Positions 9,637 to 19,953 of a stretch of 64,000 nucleotides of DNA are shown here, one piece after another (positions within the stretch are counted from its first letter, which is position 1; each line of letters begins with the position of its first letter). This stretch comes from Ardenticatenia bacterium (GTDB lineage: Bacteria; Chloroflexota; Anaerolineae; Ardenticatenales; Ardenticatenaceae). The notes under the pieces were generated by a model. It was given only the letters and a program-made list of their open reading frames with translations. It ran no database searches and had not been told where the DNA came from. The stretch lies in contig JAUZRY010000079.1 of the NCBI GenBank assembly GCA_030949995.1, forward strand, positions 17,981 to 81,980, read 5' to 3'. Position numbers and translations under genes: made by a program.

Positions 9637-9919
9637 CTGTGACGTGTTGCACCCGGAAAAGAGGCACCAAACGGGGCCCGGAGCGAACGGAACCCCTGGG
9701 GACTGTGTCTGGCCTTGGGGGGCAGAGCTGACAACAGACGTTCGGGATGAAACGTGGTGGGGCGTGTTCTGCCGGCACACGGTCATGGGCTGGCGGAAGC
9801 GCTCAGGAGGCAGGGTGCTGTGTGGATTGTGCGCACACCCGGCGTATGTTTTGTTTCAGCAGAATGGGCAAATAGGTGCTGAGTCGACGGCCTGAACCAT
9901 CGTTGATCGATGGTTTTTT
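9637..9919 (+). ncRNA. Candidate noncoding RNA or attenuated leader of unknown family
   Basis: This is the ~280-base stretch between the rightward promoter and a strong intrinsic terminator. ORFs crossing it are short, use alternative starts without ribosome sites, and look like no protein I know. Long-range pairing is possible between GGCACC near 9663 and GGTGCT near 9876, and a GGGG/CCCC hairpin lies near 9673-9697. I compared it by eye with tmRNA, RNase P, SRP, 6S and cobalamin riboswitch signatures and found none. It may be a stand-alone sRNA or a leader that attenuates the glycoside hydrolase gene starting at 9977. The rest of the 9387-9976 gap holds only the two promoters and the hydrolase ribosome site. 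Confidence 0.4.
9895..9919 (+). terminator. Rho-independent terminator
   Basis: Perfect 8-bp stem AACCATCG / CGATGGTT with a 5-base loop, running directly into six T. It precedes the glycoside hydrolase start by about 58 bases. Confidence 0.8.
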
Positions 9920-9976
9920 ATTTGTCCGCGTTGGGTCGAGAGCCGATGAGTGAACATGTGGGAGGAGAGCGCGAAC

Positions 9977-12973
9977 ATGGAATGGCAGCGTGAACCAAAC
10001 CCGATTCTTGAGACGTTGACAGTGCTCTTGGAGAGCAGGGCAACCAGTCTGATCCTCTCCTTTATCGTCATCCCGGCCCTGCTGGTGGCCGCTCTCTGGT
10101 TGCCCCCTATCTCCATTGGCGAGCGGGTGCTGGACAACGAATTCGTCGCCATTCCCGAAAGTGGTGGCTCAGTCAATGACCCAGACGGCACCCAAGTGGT
10201 GTTCTTGGCCGAAGGCCTCTCGAAGCCGGTGAAGGCGACCATGAGCAGCGTGCCGCGGGTGGAGTTCCTGGCCGGCAACGTCTCCACAGCGCTGCGTTCG
10301 GCCGCGGCGGCCCTGCCGGCGCAGCTTGTTCTGAAAAGTCCCATTTATCAAGTGCGTCTCAAGGGCGAAGAGCCAACGGCCGTGGTCATCAACATCCCCA
10401 TTCCCAACGACGCCGAGCCCTACGTGGTGCTTGACGTGTACGAGTGGACTGGTGACCAGTGGGCGTGGTTACCACACAAACTCTATGCCGAGGACGAACA
10501 GCTGGAGCTGCGCCTGAACCGCGTGCCCCGCACCTTTGCCGTGGTCCAAGCCCAGCGAACGGTGGCCTCCGTGGGCGCGGACATTCAACGAACAGGGGAC
10601 TTCGTGGCCCGAGCTGGCCCCGCGTTGACGGAAGCGTCGCCCAGGCTCTACATGATGAATGAAGATGGCACGATTAGCCAGCTTATGGCCGAGCCGGAGG
10701 GCCTGCGTGATAGCGGGGCCGTGATTGTGCCGTACTCCACAACCGCCAGGCAGACGGCATCATCCGAAGCGATTGGACGGACAACCTCCTCATCCAGCCC
10801 GATGTCTGGCAGAGCCACGTGGACCAGATCGTGGCCTTGGTGAACGAGCGCGGATACGCCGGCATCGAAGTGGATTACCGTAATGTGGACCCAACGCTCC
10901 GCGAGCACTTCACCGTGTTCGTGCGCACGCTGGCCGATCGGCTACACAAGCAGGGGAAACTATTGGTGGTGCGGGTGCCCACTCCCCGCCGCATTTCCGA
11001 AGACGAGTTTGACAGCGGGGCCTATGACCTGGTGGCCATTGGCCAGGCTGCTGACCAAGTGCACCTGACGGCGCCTGTGAACCCCGAGGCCTGGGTGCCC
11101 GGCGGTGACGTGGACGCTCTCCTCACCTGGGTAACGGGCAAGGTCAACCGGTACAAGTTGGCCGTGGTGGTGCCGACTGCCAGTTACGATCTCACCCAGG
11201 ATGGGGAGCCCATGCCGATTCGCTACGAGGAAGCTGTTCGGGCGCTCAGCCAGGTGCGCCTGGCCGGCGTCGAACAGGGGATGGCCATGCCTGGCCAGCC
11301 CGTGCGCCTGGTGGTGAACGCCTTTCAGGACGACAATGTGCGCGACGATCCGACGACCCAGACGTATCAATTCACGTCCACTTCGCCTGACGGGCAATGG
11401 CGTGTCATTGTCCTGGCCAATGCCGCCAGCCTAGGCCGGAAGCTCGACATCGTGGGACGGTACGCTGTGGGCGGCGTCGTGGTGCCTGACGCCGAGTACG
11501 CGGACCCGCGCGTGTGGGACTTGTTGGCCGAATACCGCCAAGGGAGCGGCTCCCTCCCCTTCTTCGAGAACCAATTCGCCCTCGTGTGGCAACTGCGCAA
11601 CGAACGGGGAGAGCAGATTTCCTCCCAAGTGCAGTCCCTGGATTCCGGCGAGGTGATGCTCCGGGCACCGGAGGAACCGGGGGTCTATCAGATCGCGGTG
11701 GCCATTTCCGACGACGGCGGGGCCACAACCTATGGCGATCCCGCGGCGCAGCGCATTGTGGTGCCGACGGCCACGCCCGAGCCGACCGCCACCCCTACGC
11801 CTACGCCGGCACCTTCTCCCACGCCTGTGCCCCCGACGCCCACACCACGTCCCCGTGGGGGCGGTGGCAATCAGGGAGGCGGAAACCAGGCCGGCACGAA
11901 GCCGCCGCCGTCCTCGCCCCCGCCGCCCAGCACAGCGCCCAGTGGGCCCATGGCCTACGGCATTCAGGCCCACCTGATCTACCAGGACAAGGCGCGCATT
12001 ATGCGCATGATTCAGGGGTTGGGCTTCAACTGGGTCAAGCAGCAAATCGAGTGGAAGGTCTTTGAGCCGGCCCCCCGGTCAAATCCAATGGGGCGAGATG
12101 GACTCAATTGTGGACGTTGCCCGGGCTCATGGCATCAAGGTGCTCTTCTCCATCGTCAAGGCGCCCAAGTGGGCCCGGCCGCCGGGCGCTGACCTGAGCG
12201 TGGAGGGACCGCCCGCCGACCCACAGACCTATGCCAACTTCGTGCGGGCCGTGGCCGCGCGCTACTGTGGCAAGGGCGTGGACGCCATTGAAGTCTGGAA
12301 TGAGCAGAACCTCCACTACGAGTGGGGCAATCAGCCCTTGAGTGCGGCCGCCTACATGGACTTGCTCAAACCGGCGTATCGGGCCATCAAGGAAGCCTGT
12401 CCCAGCATGATCGTCGTCAGTGGGGCCCTCACGCCGGCAGGCAATGTGGGGAACCTCGCCCGTGACGACGTGGAATACCTCCAGGAAATGTACAACTTTG
12501 GCCTGCGGCAGTACTCCGACGCCATTGGCGCCCACCCGAGCGGCTACAACTGCCCTGTGGACGCTGATTGGCGCACGGTTCAGGACCCCACGGCCAAGTT
12601 CCGGGGGCCGTTTGACAACCGACATCGTTCTTGGTGCTTCCGGGGCACGATGGAGGGATATCGCAACGTGATGGTGGCCAACGGGGACGCCAACAAGAAG
12701 ATCTGGGCCACGGAATTCGGGTGGGCCGTGGGGCCGGCTGTCAACCAGGCCTACGGCTATGCCGACGACAACACCTATGAGGAACAGGCCAAGTGGACGG
12801 TGCAGGCGTATCAGATGGCCCGCAACTGGGGATGGGTCGGAGGCATGTTCCTCTGGAACCTCAACTTCAAGATGGTGGCTCCTGGCTCTGAACAGGCCCA
12901 GTGGGGCATCGTGGACGAGTTCGGGAACCCGTTGCCCACCTACTACGCCCTTGCCAACATGCCCAAGCGATAA
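9977..12973 (+). CDS. Membrane-anchored protein with GH18-like and clan-A glycoside hydrolase-like domains, two indels
   Basis: About 998 residues after correcting two indels. Domains: an N-terminal membrane anchor (about residues 22-45), a beta-rich extracytoplasmic region, a GH18/spore-hydrolase-like domain (about 250-530) with [10 protein letters not shown] at the catalytic strand, an Ig-like segment, a Thr/Pro/Gly-rich linker (about 595-655), and a C-terminal TIM-barrel domain with acid/base IEVWNEQN and nucleophile IWATEFGW, as in GH5/GH39-type enzymes. The GH18-like motif has Arg where the catalytic Glu is expected. Breaks: one base missing near 10741-10745 (before [12 protein letters not shown]) and one extra C in a run of six near 12071-12076 (restores [12 protein letters not shown]). 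The ATG at 9977 has GGAGGAG nine bases upstream. Probable role: cell-surface glycan binding or hydrolysis. Confidence 0.72.
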
Positions 12974-12991
12974 ACCGCGCGCGGGCGTTTG

Positions 12992-13019
12992 GAGCCCGGC
13001 GGCTCAAGCTGCCGGGCTC
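12992..13019 (+). repeat. Perfect inverted repeat between two hydrolase genes
   Basis: GAGCCCGGC and GCCGGGCTC form a 9-bp stem around a 10-base spacer. There is no T run after it, so it is more likely an mRNA-stability or pausing hairpin than an intrinsic terminator. Confidence 0.5.
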
Positions 13020-13055
13020 GCCGTGTTGGCCTATTTTGTGAGCGAGGTGAAGCCC

Positions 13056-14450
13056 ATGTGGCACACGCTGCGAATGCTCCTGTTTGCCGGAATGGTGTTC
13101 CTGGCCGCCTGTGGGCGTTCGGCAGCCACACCACCCCCATCAACGCCCACGCTCAGCCAGGTGGTGGCCCAGGCGCTCAAGCCCACCTTCACGCCTGTGA
13201 ACCCCGCCGGCAGTGAGACGCCTATGGCCCCGGCCCGCGCGGACGAAGGTGGGGCGCAGGCCGACGCCGTGCCCGCGACCACTCCCCCCACCGACACCCC
13301 CCCGACGCCCACCACATCGCCGGCGGCCACCGGGGGGCAAGCCGAGCCAACGGCGCCCGGAGAAATGCCCGAGCCCTCGCCACCGGCGCCCGGGGCAGTG
13401 AAGCGTTTCATGGCCTCGCCCGAGTACGGGATGCAGGCTTTCCTCTGGTGGCGCCCCGAGGTGGCCGATCGGGACGTACAGCTCATCAAGGAAGCCGGGT
13501 TCCAGTGGGTCAAACAGGATTTTGCCTGGCGTGAGATCGAGGGCGCGGGCAAGGGAGTCTTCGACTGGTCGCGGGCTGACACTGTGGTGCAGTTGGCCCA
13601 CGACAAGTACGGTCTCAAAATCTTGGCCCGCGTGGACCGCCAGCCCGCCTGGGCAAACCCCAACTGCGCGGGCCCGGGCGAGATGGGGCCCCCTCTCAAC
13701 CCCCAGGACTACGCTGACTTCCTGCGGGCCCTGGCGTCACGTTACCGGGGCAAGATCGCCGCGTATGCCATCTGGAACGAACCCAACTTGGCCCGCGAGT
13801 GGTGCAATCAGCCGCCCAACCCGGCCGAGTACGTGCAGCTTCTCAAAATGGCCTACGAGGTGATCAAATCAGCCGACCCCAATGCCATCGTGATCAGCGC
13901 CGGGCTCACGCCTACGGGGGGGCCCATGCCCGTGGCCATGAACGACGTGGAGTACTTGGACGGCATGTACCGCGCGATGGGAGGGGACAGCGAGGGATAC
14001 TTCGACGTGTTGGGGGCCCATGCGCCCGGCTACAAGGCTCCTCCGGAGGTGAGCCCGGACGAGGTGGAGGCAAACCCCGACCTCTACGGGCGGGGGCGGT
14101 GGTTCACCTTCCGCCGCGTGGAGGACTTGCGAGAAGTCATGGAACGCTATGGTGACACCGGCCGCCAAGTGGCTATCTTGGAAATGGGATGGACGACTGA
14201 CCCACGCCCTGATTCCCCCTACTACTGGCATGCGGTGACCGAGGAGCAACAGGCCGACTACTTGGTGCGCGCGTACCGGTTCGCCAAGCGGAACTGGAGC
14301 CCTTGGATCGGGCTCATGTCCCTGATCTACATTTGTAACCCGGATTGGACGGAAAATGACGAGCAATACTACTGGTGCATCACCTACCCGGTTTACCCGA
14401 ACACCGTCGTGCGTCCGGCGTATGAGGCCCTGAAGCAGATGGAGAAGTGA
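13056..14450 (+). CDS. Glycoside hydrolase-like lipoprotein (clan A, GH5/GH39-like)
   Basis: A 464-residue lipoprotein: lipobox FLAAC near residue 19, a long Pro/Thr/Ala-rich linker to about residue 125, then a TIM-barrel domain closely resembling the C-terminal domain of the preceding gene. Shared landmarks include GFQWVKQDFAWREIE, the acid/base motif AIWNEPNL (about residue 240), the VISAGLTPTG strand, and the nucleophile motif AILEMGWT (about 375). Both catalytic Glu residues are present, so activity is plausible; substrate is unknown. The ATG at 13056 has GAGGTGA upstream, whereas the long ORF from 12759 overlaps the preceding gene. The pair looks like a tandem duplication of the hydrolase domain with two different membrane anchors. 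Confidence 0.75.
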   Translation: MWHTLRMLLFAGMVFLAACGRSAATPPPSTPTLSQVVAQALKPTFTPVNPAGSETPMAPARADEGGAQADAVPATTPPTDTPPTPTTSPAATGGQAEPTAPGEMPEPSPPAPGAVKRFMASPEYGMQAFLWWRPEVADRDVQLIKEAGFQWVKQDFAWREIEGAGKGVFDWSRADTVVQLAHDKYGLKILARVDRQPAWANPNCAGPGEMGPPLNPQDYADFLRALASRYRGKIAAYAIWNEPNLAREWCNQPPNPAEYVQLLKMAYEVIKSADPNAIVISAGLTPTGGPMPVAMNDVEYLDGMYRAMGGDSEGYFDVLGAHAPGYKAPPEVSPDEVEANPDLYGRGRWFTFRRVEDLREVMERYGDTGRQVAILEMGWTTDPRPDSPYYWHAVTEEQQADYLVRAYRFAKRNWSPWIGLMSLIYICNPDWTENDEQYYWCITYPVYPNTVVRPAYEALKQMEK

Positions 14451-14521
14451 GCGCGGTGTGCTGAGGTGCGTGGAAGGCCCTGTGGGTGTTGCGCCGATCC
14501 AATCCCCACGAGGACCAGGGG

Positions 14522-16968
14522 GTGGCCGTGGACCTTGACTTGAACCTGTACCGGCGAGAAGTGACGGTGGTGGACGGAGAGCCGCCTGTCCGCCTGAGCG
14601 CCATTGACGTAGCCCCTCAGGCTATCCAGCGCACACTGGTCTTCCTGCACGGCTTCGGCGGCCACGCCCTCCAGTGGGCCCCCCAGCTCCAAGCGCTGGC
14701 GGCCGAGAACCGGGTCATTGCCATTGACCTTCGCGGTCATGGCCTGAGCGATTGTCCGGCGGGGCCTTACGACGTGAATACCCTGGTGACCGACATCGAG
14801 CGGGCGCTTCGCGCCTTGGACGTGGAGCGTCCCTTTGTGCTCCTGGGCCACAGTTTTGGCGGTGCCCTGGCGGCCCTCTACGCCTATCGCCATCCCCAGG
14901 ACGTGGAACGCCTCGTGCTTGTGGCCACAGCCGCGCGTCTCCGGCTTCACCGGGGGCTGGAGTGGGTCTTTCGGCTGCCGGCCCCGTTCCTCGAGCGTGT
15001 GCGCCGTGTGCTGAAACGCCACTTCTTTGCCCCCGCGCGAGTGCTCAAATCCATGTACTTTGAGGCCATGTGCCGGTGGGATGGGGACCAGGTGTTTCCG
15101 GCCCTTGATCAGCCGGCCTTGGTCATTCAGGGCCATCGGGACATCGTGTTTCCCAAGGGAGATTACCGCCGCGTGGCCCGCCTGTTGCCCCACGCCGAAG
15201 AGGTGATCGTGCCGGTCTCGGCCCACTTGGTGCAGCTTGAGCGGGCTGATGCGGTGACCCGGGCCATTCGCCGTTTCCTGACCCCTGTGCCCCTCAGTTG
15301 GCGCGACGCCACCTCCCACACGGCCCCCCTGACGGCCGAACGCCCCTGGGTGCGTTTTTACGATCCCGGCGTGCCGGCCACTATTGTGGTGCCCGACCAA
15401 CCCCTGCACCGATTCCTGGACGGGGCTGTGCGCCGTTTCGCCCGCCGGCCAGCCTTGCGCTTCGAGGGGCGGACCATCTCCTACAAGGCGTTCGAGGAGC
15501 GCGTGAACCGGTGTGCCAATGCCCTGCTGGGGTTGGGGGTGCAACAGGGTGATCGGGTCGCGCTGCTGTTGCCCAACGTGCCCCAGTTCGCCATCGCCTG
15601 TTTTGGCGCCTGGCGCGCGGCGGCCGTAATCGTGCCCGTTGACCCGCGTCTGCCCGACGACGAGGTCCACCGTCTGCTCGAGATGGCCGACGCCCGTGTG
15701 CTCGTGGCCCTGGACGACCAGGCCGAGCGGGCAGCCGACCTGTGGCCCCTTCGGCGCACAGGAGATCGGGTGTTGGTGCTCACCGGGCGCGGCGACGAGG
15801 TGGGGCGCATGGGATGGCGTGGACATCACCGGCTCGATGAGGTCGACAACGTGATCCGGTGGCACGAGTGGTTGAGCGCCGCCGGCTACGCGCGCCCCCG
15901 CCTGCGCATCGCCCCTGACGAACTGGCCGCCATTCTCCTCACCGGCGGCACAACAGCCCCCCCTCCCGAGGAGTGATGCTCACACACCGTAACCTGGTGG
16001 CCAACACCGTGCAAACCCGCCACTGGTTTGCCAACGCCCGCGAGGGACACGAAGTCGTGCTGGCCGCTCTTCCCCTCGGTCACGCGTATGGGCTAATGAC
16101 GTGCCTCACTGTGCCCGTGGCCCTTGCGGCCTCCGTGGTCTTGCTCCCCGAATTCGACCCCGAACAGGTCGCCCGCACCATCCAGCGGGAGCGGCCAACC
16201 CTCTTCCCTGGCGTGCCGGCCATATACGTGGCCCTGAACGCCCTGCCTGACGTGCGCCGATACGGGTTCGACTCCATTACAGCCTGTCTCAGCGGCTCCA
16301 CCGGCTTGCCCCTCGAAGTCCAGGAGGCGTTTGAAAAGCTCACCAGAGGACGGCTCGTGGAGGGATACGGTCTGACCGAGGCATCGCCCATCACGCACGC
16401 CAACCCACTCTTCGGCACCCGCAAGGTGGGCACTATTGGGGTTCCATTGCCCAACACCGATGCCCGCGTTGTCGCCGTGGATGACCCGAACCGAGTGCTG
16501 GGGCCAGGGGAGATCGGCGAACTCCAGGTGCGAGGCCCCCAAGTGATGCGGGGCTACTGGCAGGATGACCGGGCCACAGCAGCGGCCCTGCGCCCCGATG
16601 GGTGGCTGCGTACCGGTGACCTGGCCCGCGTGGACGCCGACGGCTTCTTCCAAGTGGTGGAGCGCCGGTCTGACGCGGTGCGAGGGCCGGATGGCACGTT
16701 GCTTCTGCCCCGCGATGTGGAAGAAGTCCTCTACGAACACCCTGCCGTGCGAGAGGCGGCCGTGGTTATTCTCCGCCAGGGCCAGGATGTGGTGGTCAAG
16801 GCAGCCGTCGTTCCGTCGGAGCCCGGCCATCCCCCTGATCCTGCCACGCTCCGCACGTGGTTGGCCCGCCGCTTGCCGTCCTACTTGGTACCTGACGAGA
16901 TTGTGCTGCGCGATACCTTGCCCCGCACACTGGTGGGCAAGGTGGTGCGGCGCGCGCTCTTCCCGTGA
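14522..16968 (+). CDS. Alpha/beta-hydrolase fused to acyl-CoA synthetase (AMP-forming), one indel
   Basis: About 815 residues when one base is restored. Residues ~1-270 are an alpha/beta-hydrolase: oxyanion region LHGFGGHALQW, nucleophile elbow GHSFGG, acid in GHRDIVFP, and His in SAHLVQLE. Residues ~300-815 are an ANL adenylating enzyme: P-loop, EGYGLTEASP, GWLRTGDLA, RRSDAVRG and the C-terminal Lys in LVGKVVRRAL. The break is in the C run at 15957-15963; adding one C gives GGTTAPPSRGVMLTHRNL, the expected adenylation P-loop, though it departs from the usual TSGTTGxPKG. The GTG at 14522 has GAGGA seven bases upstream. Likely role: releases and reactivates an acyl group, perhaps a fatty acid from an ester; substrate unknown. 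Confidence 0.75.
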
Positions 16969-17053
16969 GCCGATCTTGCCCTCCACCCGGGAAGCACGCT
17001 AGGCTAGCATTGAAATGAGCTGACCCCGGGGAACGTGGGAGAGGAGTGATGCC

Positions 17054-18598
17054 GTGAACGCCATCAGGACCGTAACAGATGTGCCCCTCGACGTGATTGC
17101 CCTGAACCGGCTGGCCTTTGGTCCCCGCCCTGCCGACCGGGAAGCCTTCCGCAGCTTGGGCTCCTCCCCGGAGGAGCAACTGGCCGCTTACTTGGACATG
17201 CAATTGGCCCCAGATACCATTGACGACACCCCCTGTGAGGCCCGACTGGCCGCCCAACACTTCCGCACGCTGGAGAAGTCCCTGGAAACTCTGTGGCAGG
17301 ACCACTTCGTGGGAGGCAGCTCCCCCCCGGCCGACTTCACCGGTTCCCCTTGGGAGTGGCGTACGTTGCCCGTCCGCGAGACCGAAGCCGCCATGTTTAT
17401 TCGGGCAATCTACAGTGAACGCCAGTTGTTAGAAGTCATGGTCGAATTTTGGCACCATCATTTTAACGTCTACGCGTGGGATTATTGGATCGCGCCGGTC
17501 TTCGTCCACTACGACCGGGATGTGATCCGCGCCCACGCGCTGGGCAACTTCCGCGAACTCCTGGAGGCCGTGGCCCGCAGCCCGGCCATGCTCTTTTACT
17601 TAGACAACGCCACCAGCTCGCGGGCCGGGCCAAACGAGAACTACGCCCGCGAGCTCTTCGAGCTCCACACTATGGGGGCTGAGAACTACTTGGGCGTGCG
17701 CCGACAGGACACCGTCCCCGGCTACCCGGATAGCCCCGTGGGCTACGTGGACGACGACGTGTACGAGACGACCCGGTGCTTCACCGGGTGGCGGGTAGCT
17801 GACGGCCGCTGGGGGGCGCCGAGCACCGGTCTCTTCTACTACGACGACGACTGGCACGACCGATTTCAGAAACGAGTCCTGGGGCGGTATATTCCCCCGG
17901 ACCGTGGCATTGAAGATGGCCTGGAAGTCCTCGACGCCTTGGCCTCTCACCCCGGCACCGGACGTCACATCGCCCGCAAGCTCTGCCGGCGCTTGGTGAG
18001 CGACACGCCGCCGGAGAGCTTGGTCCAAAGGGCGGCCGATGTCTTCACGGCCAACTGGCAGGCGCCCGATCAGATCAAGCAGGTCGTGCGTACCATTGTG
18101 CTCTCTGAGGAGTTCCGTACCACGTGGGGGGCCAAGGTGAAGCGTCCTTTTGAGCTGGTGGTGAGTGCCCTGCGGGCCTTGCAAGCCGACGTGGTGCCCA
18201 CCGGCTCGTTCCTCTGGTGGTACGGTCAAATGGGCCAGCCCCTCTTCGCCTGGCGGGCGCCCAACGGGTACCCCGATGTGGCCCCGCCGTGGACCGGCTC
18301 CATCTCCCTGCTCCACCGGTGGCGCTTTCTCAATCGCCTCTTCGTCGGGCTGGACGGCGTGCAGCTCGACGTGCTGGGCCAAACGCCCGCCGAGCTCCAA
18401 ACGCCGAACGCGCTGGTGGATTTCTGGGCCCAACGTGTGTTGGGGCGTCCCCCTGACGAGGCCACGCGCCAGGAGGTGGTGGACTTCATGGCCCAAGGGC
18501 GCAATCCAGACTTGCCCCTGCCTGACGATGAGCGCGAGGGACGCCTGCCCTACATGATCGCCCTGTTGTTGATGAGCCCTGACTTTCAGTGGCGTTGA
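17054..18598 (+). CDS. DUF1800 family protein
   Basis: A 514-residue protein with the hallmarks of the DUF1800 family: an early LNRLAFGPRPAD segment, EFWHHHFNV, and NENYARELFELHTMG, then CFTGWRV and HIARKLCRRLV. These proteins are widespread, often exported, and of unknown biochemical activity. The GTG at 17054 has GGAGAGGAG just upstream. The next gene, 16 bases downstream, is its usual partner DUF1501, so the two almost certainly act together. No signal peptide is evident here, whereas the DUF1501 partner has a Tat signal, which could carry both. No frame breaks. Confidence 0.85.
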   Translation: MNAIRTVTDVPLDVIALNRLAFGPRPADREAFRSLGSSPEEQLAAYLDMQLAPDTIDDTPCEARLAAQHFRTLEKSLETLWQDHFVGGSSPPADFTGSPWEWRTLPVRETEAAMFIRAIYSERQLLEVMVEFWHHHFNVYAWDYWIAPVFVHYDRDVIRAHALGNFRELLEAVARSPAMLFYLDNATSSRAGPNENYARELFELHTMGAENYLGVRRQDTVPGYPDSPVGYVDDDVYETTRCFTGWRVADGRWGAPSTGLFYYDDDWHDRFQKRVLGRYIPPDRGIEDGLEVLDALASHPGTGRHIARKLCRRLVSDTPPESLVQRAADVFTANWQAPDQIKQVVRTIVLSEEFRTTWGAKVKRPFELVVSALRALQADVVPTGSFLWWYGQMGQPLFAWRAPNGYPDVAPPWTGSISLLHRWRFLNRLFVGLDGVQLDVLGQTPAELQTPNALVDFWAQRVLGRPPDEATRQEVVDFMAQGRNPDLPLPDDEREGRLPYMIALLLMSPDFQWR

Positions 18599-18614
18599 TC
18601 CAGGAGGAAACCCC

Positions 18615-19934
18615 ATGCCCGACCTCACCCGCCGTCAGTTTCTCGTTGGTTGTTCGGCCGCCATTGCCGCTATGGCCGGCGCGCGGTTTGGCGCGCTGGC
18701 GTGGGCCAACCCGGAGACGGCTGCCACATCGGAAACCCTGGTGATCGTCTTCCTGCGAGGGGGATGTGATGGGCTCAACATCGTGCCCCCGCTGGCCGGC
18801 GATGATCGCCAATATTACGAGACCAAGCGCCCGTCGCTCCAAGTGCCGGCCTCGGGCAGTGACGCAGCCCTTCCTCTTGACGGCCAATTCGGCTTCCACC
18901 CGGCCTGTGCCCCCCTCCACGACCTGTACCAGGATGGCAAGTTGGCCCTCGTGCTGGCGGTGGGGCTCACGGTGGACACGCGTAGTCACTTCGATGCCAT
19001 GGACTACATCGAGTTGGGCACGCCCGGCCGCAAGGACACCGGCACGGGCTGGCTGGCCCGGTACTTGGCCTCCTCCCCCCACGTCTCCTCGGCGTTGCTG
19101 TTGCCGGCCGTTGCCGCCGGCACCCTGAGGCCTACGGCGCTCCTGGGCGCTGACCAAGCTGTGGCCCTCAACGACTTGGACGCGCTCTCCTTCTACGGCC
19201 ACTGGAAGTACCGCGATGCCCAGCGTTTGGCCCTCCGCCACATGTACCAGAGTGCCACATCGTGGCTCCACCGGGCCGGCGTCCAGACGCTGGACTTGGT
19301 GGACATCGTCGAAGCCCGCAAGCCGCCCTCGTATACCCCGGCCAATGGGGCTGTCTACCCGGACACCAGCTTCGGCAACCAGCTCAAGGTGCTCGCCCAG
19401 CTCATCAAGATGGAGGTGGGGCTCCACGTGGCCACGATTGACCTAGGTGGCTGGGACACGCACGCCTACCAGGGTGACGGTAGTGGCGGGTATTTCGCCT
19501 CACTGCTCGACGAGCTGGCCAGAGGGCTGACGGCTTTCTACACCGACCTCGACGTGGGCTACACAGACCGCTTGACTGTGGTGGTGCTCAGTGAGTTCGG
19601 GCGACGGCTGCGCGAAAATGCCAACGGGGGCACCGACCACGGCCACGGCAATGTCATGATGGTGCTGGGCAACCAGGTCAACGGCGGCCTCCACGGTCGG
19701 TGGCCCGGCCTCCACGAGGACCAGCTCTACGACCGGGCAGACTTGGCCGTGACAACCGACTACCGCCAAGTGTTGAGCGAGATCGTCATCCGTCGGCTAC
19801 AGAACCCCAACTTGGGCGCCATTTTTCCGGGATACACGGAATATAAGCCCTTGGGAGTTGTTCGGGGCAATGACCTGCCCCCGCAATATGGGGAAACCGA
19901 ACGCCGAGTGTTCCTCCCCTTCGTGGTGCGGTAA
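18615..19934 (+). CDS. DUF1501 family protein with Tat signal peptide
   Basis: A 439-residue protein starting with the twin-arginine motif TRRQFLVG and a hydrophobic segment ending near ALAWA, so it is probably exported folded by Tat. The mature part matches DUF1501: LVIVFLRGGCDGLNIVPP, GFHPACAPLHDLY, GGWDTHAYQG, VVVLSEFGRRLREN and GTDHGHGNVMMVLG, a layout related to the alkaline phosphatase superfamily. GGAGG lies eight bases before the ATG. Forms a conserved pair with DUF1800 immediately upstream. The biochemical role is not established; the DGxN and EFGR/GTDHG motifs could bind metal. Confidence 0.87.
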   Translation: MPDLTRRQFLVGCSAAIAAMAGARFGALAWANPETAATSETLVIVFLRGGCDGLNIVPPLAGDDRQYYETKRPSLQVPASGSDAALPLDGQFGFHPACAPLHDLYQDGKLALVLAVGLTVDTRSHFDAMDYIELGTPGRKDTGTGWLARYLASSPHVSSALLLPAVAAGTLRPTALLGADQAVALNDLDALSFYGHWKYRDAQRLALRHMYQSATSWLHRAGVQTLDLVDIVEARKPPSYTPANGAVYPDTSFGNQLKVLAQLIKMEVGLHVATIDLGGWDTHAYQGDGSGGYFASLLDELARGLTAFYTDLDVGYTDRLTVVVLSEFGRRLRENANGGTDHGHGNVMMVLGNQVNGGLHGRWPGLHEDQLYDRADLAVTTDYRQVLSEIVIRRLQNPNLGAIFPGYTEYKPLGVVRGNDLPPQYGETERRVFLPFVVR

Positions 19935-19953
19935 GACACAAAGGAGTGTCACC

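Noticed and set aside
9318-9895. Several ORFs of 60-144 codons in the murJ/GH divergent region
   Set aside because: They overlap each other on both strands, use alternative starts without ribosome sites and look like translations of regulatory DNA.
9637-9919. Possible tmRNA, RNase P RNA, 6S RNA, SRP RNA or cobalamin riboswitch
   Set aside because: No characteristic core motif (tRNA-like ends, GAGGAAAGTCC, GGAAG/AGCAG loop, B12 box) could be found by eye.
16976-17010. TTGCCC-18-TAGGCT as a promoter of the DUF1800 gene
   Set aside because: Poor match in both hexamers and non-ideal spacing; not separable from chance.
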